A stretch of 51,037 bases of DNA from Flavobacteriaceae bacterium (GTDB lineage Bacteria > Bacteroidota > Bacteroidia > Flavobacteriales > Flavobacteriaceae): assembly GCA_017857815.1 (NCBI GenBank), contig JAFMCL010000019.1, positions 1 through 51,037 of the forward strand, written 5' to 3'. Below the pieces are notes generated by a model. The model was not told the origin of the DNA and did not search any database. It saw nothing but the letters and a program-made list of their open reading frames with translations. The position numbers and the translations under genes are program-made. Shown one piece after another: positions 9,145-18,533 of the stretch. Numbering within the stretch: the first letter of the stretch is position 1; the number at the start of each line of letters is the position of its first letter.

Positions 9145-9471
9145 ATGGAATTGCAAAAGGCCCAAAAAATAGTAGACGACTGGATCAAAGAGCACGGGGT
9201 CAGGTATTTCGATGAATTGACCAACATGGCGCAACTCACTGAAGAGGTCGGAGAAGTCGCTCGAATTATTGCCAGACGCTATGGCGAACAAAGCGAAAAA
9301 GAAAGTGACCGATCCAAAGACTTAGGAGAGGAACTTGCCGATGTTATCTTTGTAGTGTTGTGTTTGGCAAATCAAACTGGAGTGGATTTGCAAAAAGCAT
9401 TTGACAAAAAAATGATCAATAAGTCAGAACGCGATCATGACAGGCATCAAAATAATCCTAAATTAAAATAA
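9145..9471 (+). CDS. MazG-like nucleotide pyrophosphohydrolase
   Basis: 108-aa all-alpha NTP pyrophosphohydrolase of the MazG/iMazG type. It probably hydrolyses (d)NTPs to NMP and PPi as a house-cleaning enzyme. The metal-binding signature is intact: EEVGE at residues 33-37 and EELAD at residues 62-66. It is far shorter than two-domain E. coli MazG and resembles the single-domain form. It lies 14 nt upstream of aroA and is probably co-transcribed. The upstream TAAATTCG (9131-9138) is a one-mismatch -7 element. Confidence 0.9.
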   Translation: MELQKAQKIVDDWIKEHGVRYFDELTNMAQLTEEVGEVARIIARRYGEQSEKESDRSKDLGEELADVIFVVLCLANQTGVDLQKAFDKKMINKSERDHDRHQNNPKLK

Positions 9472-9485
9472 ACTTCTATTCCAAA

Positions 9486-10712
9486 ATGAATCTTAAACTC
9501 GATCATAAATCTAAGAACTGTTTTGGATCAATAACGATAACTGGTTCGAAAAGTGAATCCAATAGGCTTTTGATCTTAAAGGCACTGTATCCGGACTTAG
9601 AAATAAGTAATTTGTCTAATTCTGATGACACTCAGGTGACCCAGAAGGCATTGATGAATAACGAATCTATTGTGGACATTCATCATGCTGGAACTGCAAT
9701 GCGTTTTTTAACAGCTTATTTTTCAGTTAAGCCTAATTCCAAAGTTGTTTTGACAGGCTCATCGAGAATGCAAGACCGCCCCATTGAATTATTAGTGGAG
9801 GCCTTGCGGTCTCTAGGGGCAGAAATTGAATACGTTAATAAAAAGGGATTTCCTCCTTTAAAAATCATTGGCAAAAAAATAAAAGTCAGCCAAGTAGCCT
9901 TACCATCGAACATCAGTAGCCAGTACATATCGGCTTTGATGTTAATCGCTCCCTCCTTAGAAAATGGTCTTGAAATTGATTTGATAGGTGAAACCACTTC
10001 CGTCCCCTATATTAAAATGACTCAAACTCTTTTAGATAATTTAGGTTTTAAAACCTTTTTTAATAATAGTAAAATAAAGATTAGTCCTGCGGATAAAATC
10101 ACTTTAAATCAATGGACTGTTGAGTCAGATTGGAGTTCTGCGTCTTATTTCTATTCAGTAGTTGCTATTGCAAATAAAAGTGAAATTACTTTAGAAAGCT
10201 ACTATTCTGGTAGCTTACAAGGAGATTCGGATTTGGTTCAGATTTATAAAAAAATAGGCGTAACGACTGTTTTTAACAACGGTTCGATAACCCTATCTAA
10301 AATCCCAAATTTTGCACTTCCTGAAGTGCTAGATTTAGATCTTAGAAATACTCCTGACCTTGCGCAAACAATTGCGGTGAGTTGTTTTGGACTTGGCGTT
10401 GATTGTAATTTAACAGGACTTCATACTCTAAAAATAAAAGAGACAGATCGACTAGAAGCCCTTAAGGTCGAACTTGAAAAATTAGGAGCTATAATTTCAA
10501 TAACAAATGACAGTCTTAAATTGAGATTTTCTGGAGTAATCAATCAAAATATTTCAATTGATACCTATAACGACCACCGAATGGCAATGGCTTTTGCTCC
10601 ATTGGCCATAAAAGTTCCAATGGTGATTAACAATTCTGAGGTTGTTTCAAAATCTTATCCAGGGTTTTGGGAGGACTTCAAAAGTATTGATTTTCAGTAT
10701 GATATGAATTAG
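9486..10712 (+). CDS. aroA: 3-phosphoshikimate 1-carboxyvinyltransferase (EPSP synthase)
   Basis: Sixth step of the shikimate pathway: condenses shikimate-3-phosphate with PEP. The 408-aa protein shows [12 protein letters not shown] (residues 19-30, substrate Lys and Ser), [13 protein letters not shown] (about 61-73), [12 protein letters not shown] (about 85-96), [12 protein letters not shown] and [14 protein letters not shown] near the C-terminus. The slightly short length is typical of Bacteroidetes AroA. It follows the MazG-like gene by 14 nt. The next gene, queA, has its own promoter. Confidence 0.96.
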   Translation: MNLKLDHKSKNCFGSITITGSKSESNRLLILKALYPDLEISNLSNSDDTQVTQKALMNNESIVDIHHAGTAMRFLTAYFSVKPNSKVVLTGSSRMQDRPIELLVEALRSLGAEIEYVNKKGFPPLKIIGKKIKVSQVALPSNISSQYISALMLIAPSLENGLEIDLIGETTSVPYIKMTQTLLDNLGFKTFFNNSKIKISPADKITLNQWTVESDWSSASYFYSVVAIANKSEITLESYYSGSLQGDSDLVQIYKKIGVTTVFNNGSITLSKIPNFALPEVLDLDLRNTPDLAQTIAVSCFGLGVDCNLTGLHTLKIKETDRLEALKVELEKLGAIISITNDSLKLRFSGVINQNISIDTYNDHRMAMAFAPLAIKVPMVINNSEVVSKSYPGFWEDFKSIDFQYDMN

Positions 10713-10735
10713 TTTCATATTAAAGCACAATTTAC

Positions 10736-10767
10736 TTGACAAGCCCCCCCTAGGAGAAGTATATTTG
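10736..10767 (+). promoter_or_regulatory. Promoter for queA with C7 tract in the spacer
   Basis: TTG (10736-10738) and TATATTTG (10760-10767) are separated by 21 bp, within the TTG-N17-23-TAnnTTTG arrangement described for Flavobacterium. The spacer contains seven consecutive C residues (10744-10750), odd in this AT-rich sequence. The element ends 18 nt before the ATG of queA at 10786. Confidence 0.65.
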
Positions 10768-10785
10768 CAACGCAAAAAAAATTAC

Positions 10786-11835
10786 ATGAAACTATCTGAC
10801 TTTAATTTCGAATTACCCAATATTTTACTTGCTCAACGACCTTCGCCGGGAAGAGACGAATCCCGGTTGATGGTTTTGAACAGAGCAGATAAAACAATAA
10901 AACACCAAACGTTTAAGGATGTCATTGATTATTTTGATGAAGGAGATTTGATGGTTTTAAACAACACAAAAGTTTTTCCTGCACGTTTGTTTGGTAACAA
11001 AGAAAAAACAGGAGCAAGAATAGAGGTTTTTTTGTTGAGAGAATTAAACGAAGAACAAAGACTTTGGGATGTTCTTGTTGATCCCGCAAGAAAAATAAGA
11101 ATTGGAAATAAACTTTATTTCGGAAATGATGACAGTTTGGTTGCTGAAGTCATTGATAATACTACTTCACGTGGAAGGACCTTAAGGTTTCTATACGATG
11201 GATCTTACAGTGAGTTTAGATTAAAACTTAAACAACTTGGACAAACACCCTTACCAAAATACATCAACAGACCCCTTGAGCCTGAAGATGAAGAACGATA
11301 TCAAACGATTTACGCAAAGCATGAAGGAGCTGTTGCAGCTCCTACTGCTGGTCTTCATTTCTCCAAACATTTGATTAAAAAACTTCAAATTAAAGGTGTT
11401 GATTTGGCAGAAATTACGTTACATGTTGGACTTGGAACCTTCAGCTCTGTTGAGGTTGAGGATCTTTCAAAACATAAGATGGATTCTGAGGAATTGATTA
11501 TTAAGCAAGATGCTGCTGATATGGTAAACAGCGCCCTTAAGAATAAAAAAAGAATTTGTGCAGTTGGAACTACTGTTATGAGAGGATTAGAATCATCTGT
11601 TTCCTCTATGGGCACACTTAACCCTTATGACGGATGGACCCATAAGTTTCTTTTTCCACCGCATGATTTTTCAATTGCAAATTGTATGATTTCTAACTTT
11701 CACACGCCAAAATCTACTTTGTTGATGATGGTTTCTGCATTTGCTGATGTTGATTTTATAAAAGAAGCTTACACCGAAGCCATTAAGAAAAAATATAACT
11801 TTTACTCATACGGCGATGCCATGCTAATCATATAG
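10786..11835 (+). CDS. queA: S-adenosylmethionine:tRNA ribosyltransferase-isomerase QueA
   Basis: Transfers and isomerises the ribosyl group of SAM onto preQ1-modified tRNA, making epoxyqueuosine. Signatures: [16 protein letters not shown] at the N-terminus, [46 protein letters not shown] and [18 protein letters not shown] near the C-terminus. I start at ATG 10786 ([11 protein letters not shown], 349 residues), which is the family N-terminus. An in-frame TTG at 10765 lies inside the -7 promoter element and is unlikely to be translated. Confidence 0.96.
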   Translation: MKLSDFNFELPNILLAQRPSPGRDESRLMVLNRADKTIKHQTFKDVIDYFDEGDLMVLNNTKVFPARLFGNKEKTGARIEVFLLRELNEEQRLWDVLVDPARKIRIGNKLYFGNDDSLVAEVIDNTTSRGRTLRFLYDGSYSEFRLKLKQLGQTPLPKYINRPLEPEDEERYQTIYAKHEGAVAAPTAGLHFSKHLIKKLQIKGVDLAEITLHVGLGTFSSVEVEDLSKHKMDSEELIIKQDAADMVNSALKNKKRICAVGTTVMRGLESSVSSMGTLNPYDGWTHKFLFPPHDFSIANCMISNFHTPKSTLLMMVSAFADVDFIKEAYTEAIKKKYNFYSYGDAMLII

Positions 11836-11889
11836 CTTTTATTCCTTGACAGTTTTAAATTTTGAGTTGTTCGGGAATAAGTACAACCA

Positions 11890-12948
11890 ATGGAAACAGT
11901 CAGGAAAAAAGATATTCGCGCCCTTTCACTAGAAGATCTGAGAGATTTTTTTGTCAATAATAATGACAAGTCTTTTAGGGGCAATCAGGTATATCAATGG
12001 TTGTGGAAAAAAGGTATACACGACTTTGAAGGAATGACAAACCTTTCGATTGAAACCAGATCTCTTTTAGAGGAGCATTTTGTTATAAACAATATTGCGA
12101 TAGATCGCCAACAAAAAAGTAAGGACGGCACCCTTAAAAATGCTGTAAAGCTTTTTGATAATCTAATTGTTGAGTCTGTTTTAATTCCCACTGCAACACG
12201 AACTACAGCTTGTGTTTCTTCTCAAGTAGGTTGTAGTTTAGACTGTAAGTTTTGTGCCACCGCAAGCATCAAAAGGATGCGAAACCTCAATATAGACGAA
12301 ATCTATGACCAGGTCGTTGCGATGGATAAGCAAAGTCGATACTATTTTGATCGTCCGCTCAGCAATATTGTTTTTATGGGGATGGGCGAGCCCTTAATGA
12401 ATTACAAAAACTTAATGGGTTCGATTGCTAAAATCACTCAATCTGATGGGTTAGGGATGTCTCCCAGTCGGATCACGATTTCAACTTCTGGAATTCCTAA
12501 AATGATTAAGAAGCTGGCGGATGAAAATGTCAAGTTTGGATTGGCAGTTTCACTTCATAGTGCCCGTCAAGAGGTGCGAGAACAATTGATGCCTTTTGCT
12601 GAAAAATTTCCTTTGACTGATTTAGCGGATTCTCTAAAATATTGGTATAAAGCCACCTCTAGTTTGGTGACTTATGAATATGTGGTGTGGAAGGACATCA
12701 ATGACAAACAGGAGGATATTGATGCTTTGGTTAAATTCTGTATGCACGTTCCTTGCAAGGTGAATCTTATTGAATACAACCCCATAGGGGATGACACTTT
12801 TAAACAGGCGGATACAACTCAGGTTGAGAAATATCAAAAAGCACTAGAACGGGTTAGGATTACTGCAACGATTAGACGTTCGCGAGGGAAAGACATCGAT
12901 GCAGCTTGTGGTCAACTTGCCAACAAAACAAAAGGACTTAGTTCTTAG
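11890..12948 (+). CDS. rlmN: 23S rRNA (adenine2503-C2)-methyltransferase RlmN
   Basis: Radical-SAM methyltransferase for A2503 of 23S rRNA (and A37 of some tRNAs). The radical-SAM cluster motif is CSLDCKFC (about residues 116-123). The GMGEPLMNY motif is near residue 160, and the catalytic Cys of AACGQL is near the C-terminus, with the second methyl-carrying Cys expected there. 352 aa is the usual length. It is preceded by a 54-bp gap with TTGAC but no exact TAnnTTTG. Confidence 0.96.
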   Translation: METVRKKDIRALSLEDLRDFFVNNNDKSFRGNQVYQWLWKKGIHDFEGMTNLSIETRSLLEEHFVINNIAIDRQQKSKDGTLKNAVKLFDNLIVESVLIPTATRTTACVSSQVGCSLDCKFCATASIKRMRNLNIDEIYDQVVAMDKQSRYYFDRPLSNIVFMGMGEPLMNYKNLMGSIAKITQSDGLGMSPSRITISTSGIPKMIKKLADENVKFGLAVSLHSARQEVREQLMPFAEKFPLTDLADSLKYWYKATSSLVTYEYVVWKDINDKQEDIDALVKFCMHVPCKVNLIEYNPIGDDTFKQADTTQVEKYQKALERVRITATIRRSRGKDIDAACGQLANKTKGLSS

Positions 12949-12981
12949 AAAATTCATTTAAAATGGTATATTTATTTCCCT

Positions 12982-13959
12982 ATGAAAGTTGTTGAGAAAA
13001 TTAAAGGACCAATCTATGAGGAAATGGAGCTTTTCGAAAAAAAATTTTCTAATTCGATGTCCTCAAAAGTTGCTCTATTAAACAGAATCACCCATTTTAT
13101 TGTAAATAGAAAAGGGAAACAAATGCGTCCTATGTTTGTCTTTTTGGTTGCAAAAATGCTAGGGAAGGGTAAAATCAGCGAACGTTCTTATCGTGGGGCT
13201 TCTGTCATAGAACTTATTCATACAGCTACTTTGGTCCATGACGATGTGGTAGATGACAGCAATCAGCGACGCGGATTTTTTTCCATAAATGCGTTGTGGA
13301 AAAATAAAATAGCAGTTTTGGTTGGGGATTATCTTTTGTCTAAAGGCTTGCTCTTGTCGATTGAAAACGAAGATTTTGATTTACTTAAAATTATTTCTAT
13401 AGCCGTAAGAGAAATGAGTCAGGGAGAGTTATTGCAGATAGAAAAAGCAAGGAAACTAGACATAACCGAAGAGGTTTATTATGAAATAATTAGACAGAAG
13501 ACTGCTACTCTTCTTGCAGCATGTTGTGCGATGGGGGCTAAATCTGTAGATGCAAAGGAAGAATTTGTTTCCAAAATGCATGACTTTGGAGAACTGCTGG
13601 GAATGGCTTTCCAGATTAAGGATGACTTGTTTGACTATGGTGATCAAAAAATTGGAAAACCCACAGGAATTGACATCAAAGAACAGAAAATGACCCTTCC
13701 GATGATTCATGCACTAAACGTTCTAAGAAGTTCAGATAAAAAATGGCTTATTAACACAGTCAAGAATCACAACAAAGATAAAGTTCGCGTTAAAAAAGCC
13801 ATAAAAATGGTGAAAGAAGCCGGAGGCCTTGATTTTGCAATTAAAAAAATGGAAAACTATCGTTTGGAAGCGATAAAAATATTAAAGACTTTTCCAAGTA
13901 GTATCTATAGAGATTCCCTTGAGTTAATGGTTGATTACGTAATTGAGCGTAAAATTTAA
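12982..13959 (+). CDS. Trans-polyprenyl diphosphate synthase (octaprenyl/IspB-like)
   Basis: Chain-elongating prenyltransferase that condenses IPP onto an allylic diphosphate. The first aspartate-rich motif is DDVVD (residues 87-91, in VHDDVVDDSNQRRG). The second is KDDLFDYGDQKIGKPTG around residue 212. Basic substrate residues are in GKQMRP near residue 47. At 325 aa it resembles IspB-type long-chain synthases that make the menaquinone side chain, but chain length cannot be read from the sequence. The 33-bp upstream gap contains TATATTTA (12967-12974), one mismatch from the -7 consensus. Confidence 0.9.
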   Translation: MKVVEKIKGPIYEEMELFEKKFSNSMSSKVALLNRITHFIVNRKGKQMRPMFVFLVAKMLGKGKISERSYRGASVIELIHTATLVHDDVVDDSNQRRGFFSINALWKNKIAVLVGDYLLSKGLLLSIENEDFDLLKIISIAVREMSQGELLQIEKARKLDITEEVYYEIIRQKTATLLAACCAMGAKSVDAKEEFVSKMHDFGELLGMAFQIKDDLFDYGDQKIGKPTGIDIKEQKMTLPMIHALNVLRSSDKKWLINTVKNHNKDKVRVKKAIKMVKEAGGLDFAIKKMENYRLEAIKILKTFPSSIYRDSLELMVDYVIERKI

Positions 13960-14042
13960 AATACTTCTTTTTATAATTTATTTTCTAGGTTTTTTGCTCC
14001 CTATTTTTATAATCCTATTTTTATCTTTTTAAACTTTAAACT

Positions 14043-15998
14043 TTGATTTCAAAAAGCACCATTGACCAAGTATACGAAACTGCTCGATTAGAGGAGGTTA
14101 TTGGGGAATTTGTAACACTTAAAAAGTCGGGTGCAAATTTTAAAGGATTAAGTCCTTTTTCTCAAGAAAGAACACCGAGTTTTATGGTGTCTCCGGTCAA
14201 GCAAATTTGGAAAGATTTCAGCAGTGGTAAAGGGGGGAATGTCGTTGCTTTTCTGATGGAACACGAGCACTTTACTTACCCTGAAGCCATTCGTTTTTTA
14301 GCAAGAAAATACAATATTGAGATTGAAGAAACTGTTCAGACAGAAGAAGCCAAGCTGATCCAAGATGCGAAAGAGAGTTTGTTTTTGGTTACTCAATATG
14401 CAGGTTCGTTTTTTGAGAAAAATTTGTGGGAAACCGAATTGGGTAAATCCATTGCATTGACCTATTTTAAAGAGAGAGGATTTACCGAGGAAACCATAAA
14501 AAAATTCGCTTTAGGATATTCACCTGATGAATATAGTGCCCTTGCCAAAGAAGCACAAAAAGAGGGTTATAAATTAGAGTTTTTAGAAAAAACAGGATTG
14601 GTAATTGTCAATGAAAATAGACAAATCGATAGATTTCGTGGAAGAATAATTTTTCCGATTCGCAGTATGTCTGGACGAATTCAAGGTTTTGGAGGAAGAA
14701 TACTGACCACGAATACCAAAACAGCCAAATACCTCAATTCACCTGAAAGTGAGATTTATTATAAAAGCAAGGTGCTTTATGGGATCTATGAATCTAAACA
14801 AGCAATTGCAAAACAAGATGTTTGTTATCTTGTAGAGGGATATACTGATGTGATTCAGATGCATCAATCTGGAGTTTTAAATGTCGTTTCTTCCTCCGGA
14901 ACCGCTTTGACTACCGATCAAATCAGAATGATAAATAGGCTCACTTCCAATATTGTTGTTCTTTTTGACGGCGATGCAGCAGGACTTCGCGCCTCCCTGA
15001 GAGGAATTGATCTTATTCTTGAACAGGGAATGAACGTTAAGGTTTGCGCTTTTCCTGAAGGTGATGACCCTGATAGTTTTGCAAAGAGTCATACGTCTGA
15101 AGAAATCACTTCCTTCCTTGAAGAAGAATCTAAAGACTTTATTCAGTTTAAAGCTTCTTTATTACAAGGGGAGGCCAAATCTGATCCAATAAGAAAAGCA
15201 GAGACGGTAAGGGAAATCATCGAAAGTATCTCTAAAATCCCTGATATGATTAAGCAGGAGATATACATACAGAGCTGCTCTGAGATCATGGAGGTTTCCG
15301 AAGACACTCTTTTTGGGGCATTAGCTCAATTAAAACAAAAGAATAATCAGAAGGGGGCAACACGTTTGGTGCCCAATGAAAACTTATCGTTGGTTAAAAA
15401 AACAGCTGACGCTGCTCTGAAAGTGGATCATTCTTATGAGTTGGAAAAACAAATCATATCTATTTTGTTGCACTATGGAGGTCATGAAGCAGAATTCAAC
15501 GAAACCATTATTAGATCGGATGAAAGTGGAGAGTTGATTGAAGAAACTAGAACCATTTCTGCCAAGGTTTATGAAAAAGTTTTTTTAGATCTTCAGCAGG
15601 ATGAAATCGAATTGACCAATGCTACATTTAAAAATTTGTTTTATAAATTAATAGAGTCTTATCAGTTGGAAGAAGGGGAACTCAATCTTGAAAAAATAAT
15701 GCAAACTGATGATATGATTCTCAATGAAATGGTTACTGATTTGGTGATGAAAGACGAGCAATATTATCTTCATGACTGGGAGAAGAAAAATATTTTCGTA
15801 AAAAATAGGGATACCCAAGTCGGTCAATTGGTCAGTGAAACTATTTTATCATTAAGAAGGTATTTAGTCGATCAGAAAATAAAAGAATTACAATCCCAAA
15901 CTCAGGGAGTCTCTGAGAATAAAGAAATTTTGGAGAATGTTTTAAGTTACTATCAGCTGAAGAAAGTCCTCTCGAAAAAATTAAACCGAGTTCTTTAG
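14043..15998 (+). CDS. dnaG: DNA primase DnaG lacking zinc ligands
   Basis: Makes RNA primers at the replication fork. The 651-aa protein begins at TTG 14043 (ISKSTIDQVYETA, where family members start); no suitable ATG exists. Residues 35-66 align with the CHC2 zinc finger, but the four zinc ligands are Ser37, Ser40, Asp58 and Ser61, so zinc cannot be bound as in E. coli. The TOPRIM domain is intact: VEGYTDV (Glu near residue 266) and LFDGDAAG with the GDDPD segment, about residues 262-345. A long C-terminal region, probably contacting DnaB, follows. Its end overlaps the convergent regulator gene by 4 nt. Confidence 0.95.
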   Translation: MISKSTIDQVYETARLEEVIGEFVTLKKSGANFKGLSPFSQERTPSFMVSPVKQIWKDFSSGKGGNVVAFLMEHEHFTYPEAIRFLARKYNIEIEETVQTEEAKLIQDAKESLFLVTQYAGSFFEKNLWETELGKSIALTYFKERGFTEETIKKFALGYSPDEYSALAKEAQKEGYKLEFLEKTGLVIVNENRQIDRFRGRIIFPIRSMSGRIQGFGGRILTTNTKTAKYLNSPESEIYYKSKVLYGIYESKQAIAKQDVCYLVEGYTDVIQMHQSGVLNVVSSSGTALTTDQIRMINRLTSNIVVLFDGDAAGLRASLRGIDLILEQGMNVKVCAFPEGDDPDSFAKSHTSEEITSFLEEESKDFIQFKASLLQGEAKSDPIRKAETVREIIESISKIPDMIKQEIYIQSCSEIMEVSEDTLFGALAQLKQKNNQKGATRLVPNENLSLVKKTADAALKVDHSYELEKQIISILLHYGGHEAEFNETIIRSDESGELIEETRTISAKVYEKVFLDLQQDEIELTNATFKNLFYKLIESYQLEEGELNLEKIMQTDDMILNEMVTDLVMKDEQYYLHDWEKKNIFVKNRDTQVGQLVSETILSLRRYLVDQKIKELQSQTQGVSENKEILENVLSYYQLKKVLSKKLNRVL

Positions 15999-16624
15999 AC
16001 GATGTTCATGCTCTTAGCTTGCAAATATAAATCAAATATATTGTTCACCTGAAGCTTTTGCATCATCCTGTTTTTATAGGTGTTGACTGTCTTTTGATTG
16101 ATTTTGAGCTGTTGCGCTATTTCGATATTTCTTTTTCCATCGGTTAAATATTTGAGCACTTCAATTTCCCTTGCAGACAGTTTTCCAAAACTATTTCTAG
16201 GTCTTTCTAAATCAATTTCTAAGTTTAATTGATTGTTAAAGTTGTTGGTTATGTAGAGTTTGTGATTGTGAATTTTAGAGATTGCCTCAGCCAAAACACA
16301 AGCTTCTACATTTTTAGATAAGAACCCAATAGCACCGGCTTTTAAGAGAGGAATGCTGTAAATGTTTTCATCAAGTGAAGTGTAAATAATAATTTCAATT
16401 TCTGGACAACTTTTTTTGGCTTGAGCGATTAAGTTGATTGGACTTTCATCATTTAATACCATTTCAGTAATCAGGATGTCAATGTGATGATTGTCAACTA
16501 TTTCCATAGCCTGTTCAATGTTTTCTACACATTTAACAATTTTTACAAAATCACAACCTTTTAAAAAGGTTTTGAAGCCACATCTGACCACAGGGTGCGG
16601 GTCTAGTACTAATAGGTTAATCAT
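15995..16624 (-). CDS. Orphan LuxR/NarL-type response regulator with Glu at the phosphoacceptor site
   Basis: 209-aa DNA-binding regulator with an N-terminal receiver fold (residues 1-120) and a LuxR-type HTH (about 145-205, KLSAREIEVLKYLTDGKRN then QKTVNTYKNRMMQKL). In the receiver, the switch residues Thr82 and Lys104 are kept. The phosphoacceptor position is Glu54 (ILITEMVL), and the usual acidic pair is Asp8-Pro9. It is therefore probably not phosphorylated in the normal way and may be locked in an active-like state. No histidine kinase is adjacent. It lies between dnaG and nadE, convergent with dnaG by a 4-nt overlap. Targets are unknown. Confidence 0.88.
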   Translation of the reverse strand: MINLLVLDPHPVVRCGFKTFLKGCDFVKIVKCVENIEQAMEIVDNHHIDILITEMVLNDESPINLIAQAKKSCPEIEIIIYTSLDENIYSIPLLKAGAIGFLSKNVEACVLAEAISKIHNHKLYITNNFNNQLNLEIDLERPRNSFGKLSAREIEVLKYLTDGKRNIEIAQQLKINQKTVNTYKNRMMQKLQVNNIFDLYLQAKSMNIV

Positions 16625-16684
16625 AATTTGGGGAAATTATATTAAGTTATATTTCTATAAAGTTAATGTTTTTTCAGATAGGAA

Positions 16685-17479
16685 TCACTTTAATAATGGA
16701 TAAGGTATCTCACAAACCGGAATTGGTTCCATCTTGTGTTTGTTTTGAGAATTAAATTTTTGATAAATTTTAACGATCTCTTTTTGTTTGTCTGTTAAAT
16801 CATCCAGATCTAGATTTTTCTCCACAGCCTCCATTGCCCACTCAAGTTCGTCGTAACTTGCACCCATTTGTTGCTCATCAGTTCTGTCATCCCCCCAAAG
16901 CCCATCTGTTGGTGCAGCATATTGAATACTTTCAATAATATCCAGGTGCTTTGCAATTTTAAAAACGTGTGATTTTAAAAGGTCAGCAATGGGGCTTAAG
17001 TCGACACCTCCATCTCCATATTTAGTATAGAATCCAACGCCAAAGTCTTCTATTTTATTTCCAGTTCCAGCAACCAAATAGCGATTAAGGGCAGCAAAAT
17101 AATACAATGTTGACATACGTAATCGTGCGCGCGTGTTGGCCAAGCTCAACAATTGCTCTTCTTTAAGATCTGTTGGGGGCAATTCATTGACGAAACTGTC
17201 GAAAACAACGCTAAGTGATAAGTTGTGGTGTGAAACATTACTAAACTTATTTTCAAGCCATTTAATGTGCTCATTTGCTCTTGAGACCTGATTGCCTTCT
17301 TGGTGTATTTCCATCTCTAAGCAGATCACTGGGGCTTCTGTTAGGGCACACAGTGTTGAGGTTACGGCAGAATCAACTCCTCCGGACACTCCGACAACAA
17401 AGCCATTCATGTTTGATCTGGTTCGGTATTCATTTAACCAGCTTACAATGTGTTCAATTACTTTTTCGGGTGATTTCAT
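16685..17479 (-). CDS. nadE: NH3-dependent NAD+ synthetase
   Basis: Amidates nicotinic acid adenine dinucleotide to NAD+. The PP-loop SGGVDSAV is near residue 32. Downstream motifs GTGNKIEDFGVGFYTKYGDGG and LSPIADLLKS bind substrate. At 264 aa there is no N-terminal nitrilase domain, so ammonia rather than glutamine is the direct nitrogen source. The start at 17479 (MKSPEKVIEHIVSWL) is preferred to an in-frame ATG at 17545, which would add 22 basic, non-conserved residues and extend into the divergent gldB promoter region. Confidence 0.94.
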   Translation of the reverse strand: MKSPEKVIEHIVSWLNEYRTRSNMNGFVVGVSGGVDSAVTSTLCALTEAPVICLEMEIHQEGNQVSRANEHIKWLENKFSNVSHHNLSLSVVFDSFVNELPPTDLKEEQLLSLANTRARLRMSTLYYFAALNRYLVAGTGNKIEDFGVGFYTKYGDGGVDLSPIADLLKSHVFKIAKHLDIIESIQYAAPTDGLWGDDRTDEQQMGASYDELEWAMEAVEKNLDLDDLTDKQKEIVKIYQKFNSQNKHKMEPIPVCEIPYPLLK

Positions 17480-17499
17480 TTTTTTTCGATTAGACCGCT

Positions 17500-17507
17500 T
17501 AAATTTG
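17500..17507 (+). promoter_or_regulatory. Candidate -7 element for gldB-gldC
   Basis: TAAATTTG matches TAnnTTTG and lies 42 nt upstream of the gldB ATG, in the 70-bp divergent region shared with nadE. Confidence 0.5.
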
Positions 17508-17549
17508 TAAAAAACTAAGATACGCTCTGGCGAAAAATAATCCAATAAT

Positions 17550-18533
17550 ATGAGGCTGATTGTTACAAGAATTAAGAATTTTTCCCTTGTGGGTTTATTG
17601 TTTATGATTTTAAACGGGTGTGAAGCCGAAAATTCATTAGAATCTCAAATCCTTTCGATTCCAATGACAATTAACATTGATCGATTTGATGTTAAGTTTC
17701 ATCGCGCTTCGTCGGATGCAATTCCTGCCCTAAAACAGGCTTACCCTTATCTATTCCCTAAAGTATTTTCGGACAGTGTCTGGGTAAATCGTCAAAAAGA
17801 CACTTTGCAGCTGTTGCTCGTAGACACTGTTGACGAGGTTTTTCCTTCGATGCTTCCTTTGGAAGAAGAGTTGGAGTATTTATTTAAACACATAAAATAT
17901 TATTTCCCTAAAACCAAAATTCCAAAAGTAATTGGATTGGTCAACAATGTCGATTATCAAAGCAAAACAATTTATGCCGATTCGTTACTTTTAATTTCCT
18001 TAGACACCTATTTTGGTGCTGATCACTACCTTTATCAAGGGATTTCAAACTATGTAAAGCAGGAAATGGATGCACAATACTTGACTGCTCACGTGATTGA
18101 TAAGTTTTCTGATTATAAAATCAATCCTCCCGAAGATCGCACGCTCTTGTCTCAGATGATCTATCATGGTAAAAAATTGTATTTAAAAGATTTACTTATT
18201 CCCAATAAAACGAATGCCATTAAGATTGGATACACCGTTGATCAAGAGGAATGGGTTAGAAGCAATGAGTTGTACATGTGGCAATTTTTTATTGAAAAAC
18301 AATTGATATATAATTCAGACCCAGCACTGATACAACGTTTTATTGATCCTGCTCCATTTTCAAAGTTTTATTTGGAGATAGACAATGAGTCGCCAGGTGG
18401 AATTGGAAAATGGCTGGGTTGGCAAATCGTAAAGTCCTATGTGGAAAACAACCCTAAAGTTGAAATTAATAAACTACTCTCTCTACCTGCACAAACTGTT
18501 TTTAGTAAATCCAATTATAAACCAAAAAGATAA
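17550..18533 (+). CDS. gldB: Gliding motility lipoprotein GldB
   Basis: 327-aa predicted lipoprotein. A hydrophobic signal segment (residues 9-21) ends in the lipobox LNGC with Cys24 as the lipidation site. The body (SIPMTINIDRFDVKFH, QAYPYLFPKVFSD, ESPGGIGKWLGWQIV) matches what I recall of GldB. In Flavobacterium johnsoniae, GldB is required for gliding, and gldB and gldC are adjacent as here. The gene overlaps gldC by 1 nt (TAATG). The divergent nadE and downstream engB neighbours are the typical flavobacterial arrangement. Biochemical function is not established. Confidence 0.9.
   Translation: MRLIVTRIKNFSLVGLLFMILNGCEAENSLESQILSIPMTINIDRFDVKFHRASSDAIPALKQAYPYLFPKVFSDSVWVNRQKDTLQLLLVDTVDEVFPSMLPLEEELEYLFKHIKYYFPKTKIPKVIGLVNNVDYQSKTIYADSLLLISLDTYFGADHYLYQGISNYVKQEMDAQYLTAHVIDKFSDYKINPPEDRTLLSQMIYHGKKLYLKDLLIPNKTNAIKIGYTVDQEEWVRSNELYMWQFFIEKQLIYNSDPALIQRFIDPAPFSKFYLEIDNESPGGIGKWLGWQIVKSYVENNPKVEINKLLSLPAQTVFSKSNYKPKR

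Noticed and set aside
10765-10785. Upstream TTG start for queA adding seven residues
   Set aside because: The codon lies within the -7 promoter element, and the family N-terminus begins at the ATG 10786.
11846-11864. TTGAC followed by TAAATTTTG upstream of rlmN as a promoter
   Set aside because: Spacing between the parts is about 7 bp and the second element has three rather than two bases between TA and TTTG, so it does not fit the consensus.
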